Source: Serratia oryzae (GTDB taxonomy: Bacteria; Pseudomonadota; Gammaproteobacteria; Enterobacterales; Enterobacteriaceae). From it: a stretch of 64,000 nucleotides of DNA. How positions within the stretch are numbered: the stretch's first letter is position 1; the number at the start of each line of letters is the position of its first letter. The stretch spans positions 1 to 64,000 of the forward strand of contig NZ_MOXD01000003.1 in NCBI RefSeq assembly GCF_001976145.1. The letters are read 5' to 3'. Shown here one piece after another: positions 8,394 to 16,179 of this stretch. The position numbers were made by a program, and so were the translations under genes. The notes beneath the pieces are model-generated. The model did no database searches and was not told where the DNA came from. It worked only from the letters and a program-made list of their open reading frames with translations.

Positions 8394-8464
8394 ATAATAC
8401 CATGCCAAATTTGGTTAAAAGTAGTCCATGCCCGCGTTAACGAGCTATATCATTAAAGGTGAAA

Positions 8465-10351
8465 TCAGTAAGTTAACCCATGCCCAAATGGGTAAATAAT
8501 ATCGCCCTGTGGATTTCTGATGTCTACTGGCAGCTTGCCTTTTGGTGAATTAAGTGCCGCCCGTTCGCCGTTAGCTTTAAATAAGGTTCTCACACCGGCT
8601 TTAATATTGGCCTCCAGGGAGTTACGATTATTGTTGGTCACATCAAAGCCAGTAATGCCATAAATCGCTATGTTAGCCTTCACATTATCCAGATAGGCAA
8701 TATCGTAAGGGTTGCGGGAAGAAATAACTACCACGGGTTTATTCAACGCTGCAGCTTGATCGATCACTTTCTGTGCCGCCGTGTGTTTGGCTTTCAGATT
8801 ATAGGTGATCAGAATAACCAGATCGTTCGCCCGAATGTTTTCTGCCAAATTGGATGGTAGCGTATTTTCATCCAGTTTGAATGCTGAACTGGTTACCGCG
8901 ATCTGCTGCCCTTTAAGTTCGCTGGCAATGTTTTGCAGCTCATTGCTGACAATCTTATTACGGGCGTTTTCATCGGAAATCACTAGCAGATTATTTTGTG
9001 CCTTCAGTTGATAAGGCAACAGGCGATCGTTCTTGATCAGGGTAATGGCGTTTTCAGCAACCTGCTTCTCAAAGCGCTTATGCTCTGGCGATGCCACGAC
9101 AGATTTCGCATAATCCAGCGTATGTGGGCTGTAAGGCGTTAGTTTGTTTGCCAACTTGCTCTGCACCACCTGCGTGGCTGCCTGCTGCAACCGCGCAGCA
9201 AGTTCCGGGTTCTTCTGGCTTTCCGTCTCAAGATAGCGGTAGAGATCTTCCAGTTGAGCAATACCTTGCTGATCCCAGATATGCACCGGCATAACCAGCA
9301 CGTCGCTACCCGCCATCAAGGCCTTTTCAGCCGCTTCAGCAACACCGAAATTATCGACAATCGCGCCCATATCCAACGCATCTGTAAATACCAGCCCTTT
9401 AAACTTAAGCTCATCACGCAGAACACCGCTGATGATTTTCTTAGATAATGTGGCTGGCAGACCAATTTCAGTGCCATCTTTTTTGGAAGTCACTTTGCTG
9501 TTATCCAGTGCAGGCACGATAATATGCGCCGTCAGCACCGCATCAAGACCATGGTCCACTGCGTTTTTGAACGGCACCAGATCCGTTTGCCGCCATTCAC
9601 TTTCCGAATAAGCAACCTGCGGCAAGCCAAAGTGCGAATCGGTTGCGACGTTGCCATGGCCAGGGAAATGCTTCGCCGTCGCTAATACCGAGTTCTGATG
9701 CAGCCCCTTAATATAGGCGGCCGACATGCCGTTAACCAACTCAATATTGCTGCCGAAAGAACGCACGCCGATCACCGGGTTATTTTGATTGGTGTTAACG
9801 TCCAACACCGGGGCAAAGTTAATATGCACACCCAAGGCGTTAAGTTCTGCGCCGTGCACCTCACCCACCCGCTGCGCCATACTTTCATTACGCGTTGCAG
9901 CCAGTGCCATATTGCCCGGCATTTCTGTGCCCTCGCGCAGACGCGTCACATAGCCTCCTTCCTGGTCGGTACTGATCAGCAAAGGCAGTTGATAGCTGGC
10001 TTTTTGCAAGTCTTGTATCAGTTGATAACTTTGCGGCGTATCAATAAAGTTTTCACGGAACAGGATCACTGAGCCTAAACGATAATCAGTAATGACTTTG
10101 GCAAGTTCGGCTGGCAGAACCGTCACATTCTCAGGCTCTCCCGCAGCATTTTTACCCCAGTTACGTACGTCCAGCATCAAAACCTGACCGATCTTTTCCC
10201 TGGTATTCATTTGTGCAACGATCCGTTCAGCATTTTCTTTTGGTGCTGCCCACAAATGCTGTTGTTGGCTGGCAGTCAACGGCACAGCGATGGCCGTAAA
10301 AGATAATCCGGCTACGCATGCTGCAATGACCGTCATTCCAATTTTTTTCAT
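8465..10351 (-). CDS. exported glycoside hydrolase family 3 enzyme (beta-N-acetylhexosaminidase-like)
   Basis: 628 residues with a signal peptide (about 1-22, ending AIA). The N-terminal half is a GH3 barrel with STDQEGGYVTRL and KHFPGHGNVATDSH. The His in this loop (DSH) and FTDALDMGAI match the NagZ-type acid/base dyad and nucleophile Asp. The second domain (about 400-628) resembles the C-terminal sandwich of two-domain GH3 enzymes and ends YPFGHGLTY. NagZ-type enzymes release N-acetylglucosamine from peptidoglycan or chitin fragments; this one is exported and longer than cytosolic NagZ (about 340), more like Bacillus NagZ. GAGGAA lies upstream of the start. It heads a same-strand run with the porin and DigH-like genes. 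Confidence 0.85.
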   Translation of the reverse strand: MKKIGMTVIAACVAGLSFTAIAVPLTASQQQHLWAAPKENAERIVAQMNTREKIGQVLMLDVRNWGKNAAGEPENVTVLPAELAKVITDYRLGSVILFRENFIDTPQSYQLIQDLQKASYQLPLLISTDQEGGYVTRLREGTEMPGNMALAATRNESMAQRVGEVHGAELNALGVHINFAPVLDVNTNQNNPVIGVRSFGSNIELVNGMSAAYIKGLHQNSVLATAKHFPGHGNVATDSHFGLPQVAYSESEWRQTDLVPFKNAVDHGLDAVLTAHIIVPALDNSKVTSKKDGTEIGLPATLSKKIISGVLRDELKFKGLVFTDALDMGAIVDNFGVAEAAEKALMAGSDVLVMPVHIWDQQGIAQLEDLYRYLETESQKNPELAARLQQAATQVVQSKLANKLTPYSPHTLDYAKSVVASPEHKRFEKQVAENAITLIKNDRLLPYQLKAQNNLLVISDENARNKIVSNELQNIASELKGQQIAVTSSAFKLDENTLPSNLAENIRANDLVILITYNLKAKHTAAQKVIDQAAALNKPVVVISSRNPYDIAYLDNVKANIAIYGITGFDVTNNNRNSLEANIKAGVRTLFKANGERAALNSPKGKLPVDIRNPQGDIIYPFGHGLTY

Positions 10352-10797
10352 TCTATTTCCTCATTATTATCCCCAGTAAATTTAAAATAATAAATTCCTA
10401 AAAATAAAACAAAAAAGAATTTAATATTCTTGTCATCGGTCACATTCCACATCGACTCACGTAAGAATTCCTCCCGAATTTAAGATATACCTTATGCTGT
10501 AAGGCAGTGATTTCAAGCAAAGATTACACGGCAAGCGCTCGATACATAAAACTATAAAAATCAATAAAATGGTTAAAAAAACCCATCAAGACAGGTTGTG
10601 CAACTGTTAACACCAACACATTCATACAGTGAATTATTCTGGGAAATTATTTATTTCAATGATTAACATTCAGTTCATGAAGAAAAAATAGGCAATGAGT
10701 TTGCTACTTGCTCTTACGCATGTTTTTTACAGATAGTGGTGGGCTATATTTGTTAAAAATTAGCGAATTTCTATATCCTTTACTTCAGGCTGAAACC
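10352..10797. other. AT-rich intergenic region between two glycosidase loci
   Basis: About 450 bases, markedly AT-rich (for example 10380-10430 and 10550-10690), with no open frame I trust. It must contain the promoter for the minus-strand glycosidase and once carried that of the family-16 remnant. GTCACATTCCACATCGACTCAC (10438 onward) loosely resembles a CRP half-site pair but does not match well. Confidence 0.5.
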
Positions 10798-11079
10798 ATG
10801 AAAGTGACACACCAAAAGGTCATTAGTGGCAAAAAGTATCAGTTGGAGTTTTATGATGGTTTTGATCAGGAGGAACTTGATAAAACGCGCTGGCTACCTT
10901 ATTACCTGCCACAATGGAGTAACAGGGAGTTATCTATACCCCACTTTACTTTTTCTGAAAGCAGATTTTCACTGAATATTGAACCAAACCAGCAACCCTG
11001 GTGCCCCGAGTTTAATGGTGCTATCAGAGTTTTGAGAACAGAAACGCAAAAAATATGCGTTTCTTTATCGATTACGTAG
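10798..11079 (+). pseudogene. truncated family-16 glycoside hydrolase (N-terminal remnant)
   Basis: From the ATG at 10798 the frame reads MKVTHQ..., then YDGFDQEELDKTRWLPYYLP and NRELSIPHF, PWCPEFNGAIRV. This is the N-terminal strand pattern of family-16 beta-glucanase-like proteins (Y..VF.DEFD...LD...WLPYYLPQW). The enzyme should continue for about 180 more residues with an ExDxxE active site, but similarity stops at about residue 82 and the frame ends in unrelated codons over a hairpin (11040-11068). The catalytic part is absent, so it cannot be active. It is a leftover of the polysaccharide locus that includes the family-3 glycosidase. Confidence 0.7.
11040..11068 (+). terminator. hairpin at the end of the family-16 remnant
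   Basis: A 9-bp perfect stem AGAAACGCA / TGCGTTTCT with a seven-base A-rich loop, followed by TTAT. It overlaps the last codons of the remnant frame, which suggests that a deletion fused the 5' part of the gene to its own or another terminator. Confidence 0.6.
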
Positions 11080-11107
11080 CGGGGTTCCGCCTTTCCGGCG
11101 ATTAAAT

Positions 11108-11130
11108 CACCACGCCCATTGGGCGTGGTG
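11108..11130. terminator. hairpin downstream of fdhF
   Basis: Perfect 10-bp stem CACCACGCCC / GGGCGTGGTG with an ATT loop, just past the fdhF stop codon. On the minus strand it is followed by ATTTAAT, a weak U-tract, so it is a likely operon terminator or mRNA 3'-end stabiliser. Confidence 0.65.
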
Positions 11131-11135
11131 TCCTG

Positions 11136-13283
11136 TCAGGCGCTCGCAACTGCCTCAAGCAGCTGTTTTTTCAGGGCGCTGTATTGCTGCTGTACCTGCG
11201 CCTCGGCCCAGGACTGATCGGCAATAGCCTCTACCCGCACCGCACAGTGTTTGAACTCTGGCGTCTTGGATACCGGATCAACATGGTCCAGCGTCAGCTC
11301 ATTACAGGCACCTATCCACCACTGATAGGTCATATAAACCGCACCAGCATTCACCCGCTCGGTGACTTCGGCACGTGCCATCACCTTGCCACGGCGTGAG
11401 GCGATCCACACTAGCGCCCGATCGGCAACCCCCTGCTGAGCCGCGTCATCCGGGTGTATCTGCACATAGCCAGGTTCATCTGCCAAGGTTTGTAATGCCG
11501 AACAGTTACCGGTCATTGAGCGGCAGCTATAATGGCCCACTTCACGCACCGTACACAGCACCAGCGGATAGGCTTGGTCCGTTTTCTCATGCGGCGGGAT
11601 CCACTCAGCACTGCATAGGTAGCCCTTGCCCGTCGGCGTACTGAATTTATTGCCTTGATATAAATAAGGTGTGCCTGGGTGATCTTCACTCGGGCAAGGC
11701 CAGGCGACATATCCCAAACCGGCCATTTTTTCGTAGGTTGCACCATAGAAGTTCGGGCATAGCTGGCGTAGCTCATCCCAGATTTCTTGGGTGTTGTGAT
11801 AAGACATTGGGTAACCCATGGCACTGGCCAGCAGGCTGATGATTTCCCAATCGGGCTTCACATCACCGACCGGTTCAATCGCCTTGCTGAAGCGCTGAAA
11901 ACCACGATCGGCGCAGGTATAAACCCCTTCATGCTCCCCCCAAGAGGTGGCGGGCAGGACCACATCCGCCATATAGGCGGTTTTAGTCATGAAGATGTCC
12001 TGCACAATCACCAGTTCCAACTGTTCAAAGGCAGTGCGCATCGCCGCCAGATCCGGTTCGGTCTGGATCGGATCTTCGCCAAAGATGTAATAGGCTTTCA
12101 GCTTGCCTTCGGCCACCTTGTGCGGCACATCGGTGATGGAATAACCAATCTCCATCGGCAAACGGTCAACACCCCAGGCTTTGGCAAATTTGGCGCTGGC
12201 CACCGCATCGCTGACTTTCTCATAACCGGGGAAGGTATTGGGCAGCACGCCCATATCGCAGGCGCCCTGCACGTTATTCTGGCCACGCACCGGGCCGACT
12301 CCAACGTTTGGCCGCCCCAGATTGCCGGTCAGCAACGCCAGTGAAGATAACCCTTTGACCACATCCACCGCCTGCCCCCACTGGGTGACGCCCATCCCCC
12401 AAAGAATGGTGGCAGTCGGAGCGGCGGCATAGGTGCGAATGGCTGCGCGGATTTGCTGCGCCGATAAACCGGTGATACCGGCCACGTATTCCGGCGTGTA
12501 TTTCGCCACCGTCTGGCGCAGTTGATCGAACCCTTCGGTATAGGCTTCGACATAGCTCTTGTTGTATAGCCCTTCTTCGATCAGTACATGGATAAAGGCA
12601 TTGACCAGCGCCATGTTGCTGCCGTTTTGCAGCGGTAACCATTGATCGGCAATGCGCGCAGTTTCAATGTAACGCGGATCGCAGACGATCACTTTGGCCC
12701 CTTTGGCTTTCGCCTTCAGGATGCGCCGCGCCACAATCGGGTGTGAATCCGCCGCGTTATAGCCAAAGATCAGCAAACATTCGGTATTTTCCAGCTCATT
12801 AATCGAATTGCTCATTGCCCCGTTGCCGAGCGTTTGCTGTAACCCCGCCACCGAGGGGCCGTGGCACAGGCGGGCGCAGCAGTCAACGTTATTGGTGCCG
12901 ATCACCGCACGGGCAAATTTCTGCATAACATAGTTGGCTTCGTTGCCTGGGCCGCGCGAAGAACCCGTCATCATGATCGCATCCGCGCCGTGCCGTTGCT
13001 TGATGGCCGACAGCTTTGCGCTGATGTAGCTGATGGCTTCATCCCAACTGACTTTTTCAAACTCACCGCCGCGCTGGCGGCGGATCAACGGGGAAGTCAG
13101 GCGCGGGGTCAGCAGTTTGGTATCCTGCAGGAAATCCCAGCCGTAATAACCTTTCAGGCACAGTTCACCCTGGTTGGTAACGCCATTAGCCGGTTGGGCA
13201 CTGACAATTTTGCCCTTCTCCACCAGCAGATTCAGTTTGCAGCCAGAACCGCAGTACGGGCAAACGGTTGTGATCTTTTCCAT
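11136..13283 (-). CDS. fdhF: formate dehydrogenase H-like molybdopterin oxidoreductase, Cys variant
   Basis: 715 residues, collinear with E. coli FdhF (715). The 4Fe-4S motif CPYCGSGC starts at Cys8 and a further Cys lies in LCLKGYY, where Lys44 is the electron-relay lysine. The metal-binding active-site motif is CARLCHGPSV: Cys140 takes the place of selenocysteine 140, followed by His141. No UGA recoding is therefore needed. It oxidises formate to CO2 at a bis-molybdopterin-guanine-dinucleotide centre and passes electrons to a small ferredoxin-like partner. It is the third gene of aegA-hydN-fdhF, 22 bp behind hydN. No hydrogenase genes are in the window, so the acceptor may be AegA or HydN rather than hydrogenase 3. 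Confidence 0.92.
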   Translation of the reverse strand: MEKITTVCPYCGSGCKLNLLVEKGKIVSAQPANGVTNQGELCLKGYYGWDFLQDTKLLTPRLTSPLIRRQRGGEFEKVSWDEAISYISAKLSAIKQRHGADAIMMTGSSRGPGNEANYVMQKFARAVIGTNNVDCCARLCHGPSVAGLQQTLGNGAMSNSINELENTECLLIFGYNAADSHPIVARRILKAKAKGAKVIVCDPRYIETARIADQWLPLQNGSNMALVNAFIHVLIEEGLYNKSYVEAYTEGFDQLRQTVAKYTPEYVAGITGLSAQQIRAAIRTYAAAPTATILWGMGVTQWGQAVDVVKGLSSLALLTGNLGRPNVGVGPVRGQNNVQGACDMGVLPNTFPGYEKVSDAVASAKFAKAWGVDRLPMEIGYSITDVPHKVAEGKLKAYYIFGEDPIQTEPDLAAMRTAFEQLELVIVQDIFMTKTAYMADVVLPATSWGEHEGVYTCADRGFQRFSKAIEPVGDVKPDWEIISLLASAMGYPMSYHNTQEIWDELRQLCPNFYGATYEKMAGLGYVAWPCPSEDHPGTPYLYQGNKFSTPTGKGYLCSAEWIPPHEKTDQAYPLVLCTVREVGHYSCRSMTGNCSALQTLADEPGYVQIHPDDAAQQGVADRALVWIASRRGKVMARAEVTERVNAGAVYMTYQWWIGACNELTLDHVDPVSKTPEFKHCAVRVEAIADQSWAEAQVQQQYSALKKQLLEAVASA

Positions 13284-13305
13284 TATGTTTCTTCCTGTAC
13301 GGTGG

Positions 13306-13839
13306 TTATTGCAACAGATTCGGCGTCGCGCCGAGTGCTGCGCGCAGTTGTTTTTCCCGCTGCATCGCTTGCAGGTCTGCGGGTTTGATCAGCTTCAGCG
13401 CCGCCGTTGGGCAAACCTCAATACAGGCCGGGCCAGCGCTGCGGCCATCGCAAAGATCGCATTTATTGGCCTGTGCGCGGCTATGGGTGCTGCCATCACG
13501 GCTGCTGGTGTGATTAACCACCACTTCCATCGCACCATACGGGCAGACCACCATGCAGGTTTTGCAGCCGATACAGCGCGACTGCATCACCTGTACACTG
13601 CCGTTATGGTTATAGATTGCATCATTCGGGCAGGCATTCAGGCAAGGGGCATTCTCGCACTGGCGGCACAGCATCGGGGCGCTGACGCTGAAGGTTTTCA
13701 TCACTTTCAGCCGCGGGTTAAAGTTTTCTGGCGTCAGCGGCTGTGGGTTTTCCCCCTGGTGCGCCATTGCACAGGCAATCTCACAGGTGCGGCAACCGAT
13801 ACACTGCTGCATGTCGGCGATCACAAATTGATTCATCAT
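13306..13839 (-). CDS. hydN: HydN-like four-cluster ferredoxin
   Basis: 177 residues with 16 Cys arranged as four 4Fe-4S clusters: CIGCRTCEIAC near the N-terminus, CRQCENAPCLNACP, CIGCKTCMVVCPYGAMEVV, and CDLCDGRSAGPACIEVCP. It matches E. coli HydN (175), an electron carrier of formate dehydrogenase H, and the HycB subunit type. It has no signal peptide, so it is cytoplasmic. It lies 18 bp behind aegA and 22 bp before fdhF, as expected for an electron-transfer subunit made with its dehydrogenase. Confidence 0.9.
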   Translation of the reverse strand: MMNQFVIADMQQCIGCRTCEIACAMAHQGENPQPLTPENFNPRLKVMKTFSVSAPMLCRQCENAPCLNACPNDAIYNHNGSVQVMQSRCIGCKTCMVVCPYGAMEVVVNHTSSRDGSTHSRAQANKCDLCDGRSAGPACIEVCPTAALKLIKPADLQAMQREKQLRAALGATPNLLQ

Positions 13840-13857
13840 TTCTCTCCTTCGGCCGCG

Positions 13858-15867
13858 CTATAACACATTGAGATAATAAGCAATACTTTCTGCGGCTTTG
13901 CGCCCTTCTGCGATGGCCGTTACGATCAGATCGGCCCCGCGCACAATATCGCCACCGGCAAAAATCTTACGGTTGCTGGTCTGGTAGGGATAACCCGCTA
14001 CGGTCGGTGCCACCACCCGCCCTTGGCGATCCAGCACCACATTGTGCTCGGCCAGCCAACTCATGCGGTGCGGGCTAAAACCAAAGGCCATGATCACCGC
14101 ATCGGCAGGCACGACATGCTCAGAACCCGCCACCACCACCGCCTGCCGCCGCCCTTGGCTGTCGGCCGCGCCCATTTCGGTGCGCTGCATCTTAATGCCG
14201 CTGACGTTGCCATGTTTGTCTAGCACTATGCCCAGCGGTTGCAGATTGAACATAAATTCGGCGCCCTCTTCGCGGGCATTTTTCACTTCCCGCTTGGAAC
14301 CCGGCATGCTCTTCTCATCACGGCGATAGGCGCAGATCACCTGCGTTGCCCCATGGCGCAGCGAGGTGCGCACACAGTCCATGGCGGTATCACCGCCCCC
14401 CAGCACAATCACCCGTTTGCCCGCCATGTTGATATAGGGGCTCTGCGGATTCTCGGGGTAACCCATCAGGTGTTGCGTATTGGCAATCAGGAATGGCAAC
14501 GCGGCATGAACCTGCGGCGCATCCTCATTCTCCAACCCAGAGCTCATGGATTTGTACGTCCCGACCCCGAGAAACAGCGCGTCATACTCGTTCAGCAGAG
14601 CCTCCATCGACACATCTTTGCCAATCTCGGTATTCAGCCTGAATTCGACCCCCATATCGCTGAAGATTTCGCGCCTTCTGGCCATTACGTCTTTTTCCAG
14701 CTTGAAGGCGGGAATACCGAAGGTCAGCAGGCCGCCAATTTCCGGGTAACGATCAAACACCACCGGTTTAATCCCGTTACGCACCAGAATGTCGGCACAG
14801 CCAAGCCCCGCCGGGCCAGCGCCGATAATCGCCACCCGCTTGCCGCTACTTTTGACCGCGGACATATCCGGCCGCCAGCCCATCGCGAAGGCGGTTTCGG
14901 TGATATAGCGCTCAATATTGCCGATGGTGACCGCGCCGCCGTGGCCGTTCAGGGTGCAGGATTGCTCGCACAACCGATCCTGTGGGCAAACCCGCCCACA
15001 GACTTCCGGCAGGCTGCTGGTCTGGTGTGACAGCTCGGCGGCTTCCCAGATGCGGCCCTGATCGGCCAGTTTGATCCATTGTGGGATCTGGTTATGCAGC
15101 GGGCAGGTCCAGGAACAGATGCTTTGCTTGCCGCAGTTCAGGCAGCGCTCCGCCTGCTGGTGAATCTGCTGTTCGTTGAATGGCTGGTAGATTTCAGCAA
15201 AAGTGGTTTTACGTAACTCAAGCGGGATCTTGTTGGCTTCCAAGCGCGGTGCTCGGGGCTGTTGCAACAGATTGCGGATCGGTTTTAGCTGCGCCTGATG
15301 GTTCTGCACTGCTGGCTGTTTGGCAACGCTGCCAAACAGCTGGCTATGAAGATCGCGCGCCGCCGTGCGCTGGCGCTTTTGCATCTGCTGTTCGACCAGC
15401 GTTTTACTATCAACCAGGCTCAGCGCGTGGGTCGGGCAGGCGCGCACGCAGGCCGGATCCTGGTTGAGATCGCTACACAGATCGCATTTCTGTGCTTCTG
15501 TTTTCTGATAGCTGTCCGCCAAACGATGATTGGCTGGCTGCACGGTTTCAGTCACCACCGTCATCATGCCAAACGGGCAAGCCAGCGCGCAGGCTTTGCA
15601 GCCAATGCATTTTTCCTGGCTCACCTGAATGCTGTCATGGCCTTGGACTATCGCCCCGGTCGGGCAAACATTAGCGCAAGGCGCATCTTCGCAGTGATGG
15701 CAGAACACCGCCGTATTGGCACTCGGGCCTTGGATCACTTTCACCCGCGGCGTGAAATACTCCCGCTGGCTGGGATAGTCCCCATGATGATGAGCCGTCA
15801 CGCAAGCCACTTCGCAGCTTCGGCAGCCAATACAGGCCTCTGATTCTGCAACGATAAATTGATTCAT
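13858..15867 (-). CDS. aegA: AegA-like fused ferredoxin and glutamate-synthase-small-subunit-type oxidoreductase
   Basis: 669 residues from the ATG at 15867, chosen over 15903 because AAAGGA lies upstream and the protein should begin MNQFIVAES. The N-terminal ~190 residues are a HydN-like ferredoxin (CIGCRSCEVAC, CIGCKACALACPFG, CDLCSDLNQDPACVRACP). Then comes a GltD-like half with Cys-rich CLNCGKQSICSWTCP, an FAD motif AIIGAGPAGLGCAD, an NAD(P)H motif VIVLGGGDTAMDC and a final FAD motif KIFAGGDIVRGADL. E. coli AegA is 659 residues and has been linked to formate-dependent urate breakdown. It is the first gene of the operon with hydN and fdhF. Confidence 0.9.
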   Translation of the reverse strand: MNQFIVAESEACIGCRSCEVACVTAHHHGDYPSQREYFTPRVKVIQGPSANTAVFCHHCEDAPCANVCPTGAIVQGHDSIQVSQEKCIGCKACALACPFGMMTVVTETVQPANHRLADSYQKTEAQKCDLCSDLNQDPACVRACPTHALSLVDSKTLVEQQMQKRQRTAARDLHSQLFGSVAKQPAVQNHQAQLKPIRNLLQQPRAPRLEANKIPLELRKTTFAEIYQPFNEQQIHQQAERCLNCGKQSICSWTCPLHNQIPQWIKLADQGRIWEAAELSHQTSSLPEVCGRVCPQDRLCEQSCTLNGHGGAVTIGNIERYITETAFAMGWRPDMSAVKSSGKRVAIIGAGPAGLGCADILVRNGIKPVVFDRYPEIGGLLTFGIPAFKLEKDVMARRREIFSDMGVEFRLNTEIGKDVSMEALLNEYDALFLGVGTYKSMSSGLENEDAPQVHAALPFLIANTQHLMGYPENPQSPYINMAGKRVIVLGGGDTAMDCVRTSLRHGATQVICAYRRDEKSMPGSKREVKNAREEGAEFMFNLQPLGIVLDKHGNVSGIKMQRTEMGAADSQGRRQAVVVAGSEHVVPADAVIMAFGFSPHRMSWLAEHNVVLDRQGRVVAPTVAGYPYQTSNRKIFAGGDIVRGADLIVTAIAEGRKAAESIAYYLNVL

Positions 15868-16179
15868 AGTATCCTTTCCGAACAATTTGGCTGAAAAAGG
15901 CATAAATAGAGTTAGCGTTATGACCTTCTATATCGCTGGCGTAGGCAGGTATCTTCTGGGTTATAACCATGTAAATGTAATGGTTAAAATTAATGACATT
16001 CCATGACATTCCGCATGAAAAAGCGTACTGCAAAAATTTATGCAAAATTGCTCAGAAAAGTGGAGAACTTGTGCGAGATAGGGCAATGGGAAAAAGCACT
16101 TTAGGGTACAAACTTCAGCAGCTTGCCGCACGTCGTCTATGATTAGAACTGTTGGAAACACGCATCTAAGGTTATTCCT
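15868..16179. promoter_or_regulatory. divergent control region of aegA and the HD-GYP gene
   Basis: About 310 bases. Visible elements: an inverted repeat AACCAT / ATGGTT (15965-15970 and 15980-15985) and a perfect 10-bp tandem direct repeat ATGACATTCC (15993-16002, 16003-16012). No TTGAT-N4-ATCAA FNR box and no convincing GG-N10-GC sigma-54 promoter were found by eye. The direct repeat is the best candidate for a regulator site for the formate operon. Confidence 0.45.

Noticed and set aside
13174-15843. Several long plus-strand frames (up to 263 codons) opposite hydN and aegA
   Set aside because: Shadow frames of GC-rich genes; His-rich composition and no motifs, while the minus strand carries complete ferredoxin and FAD motifs.
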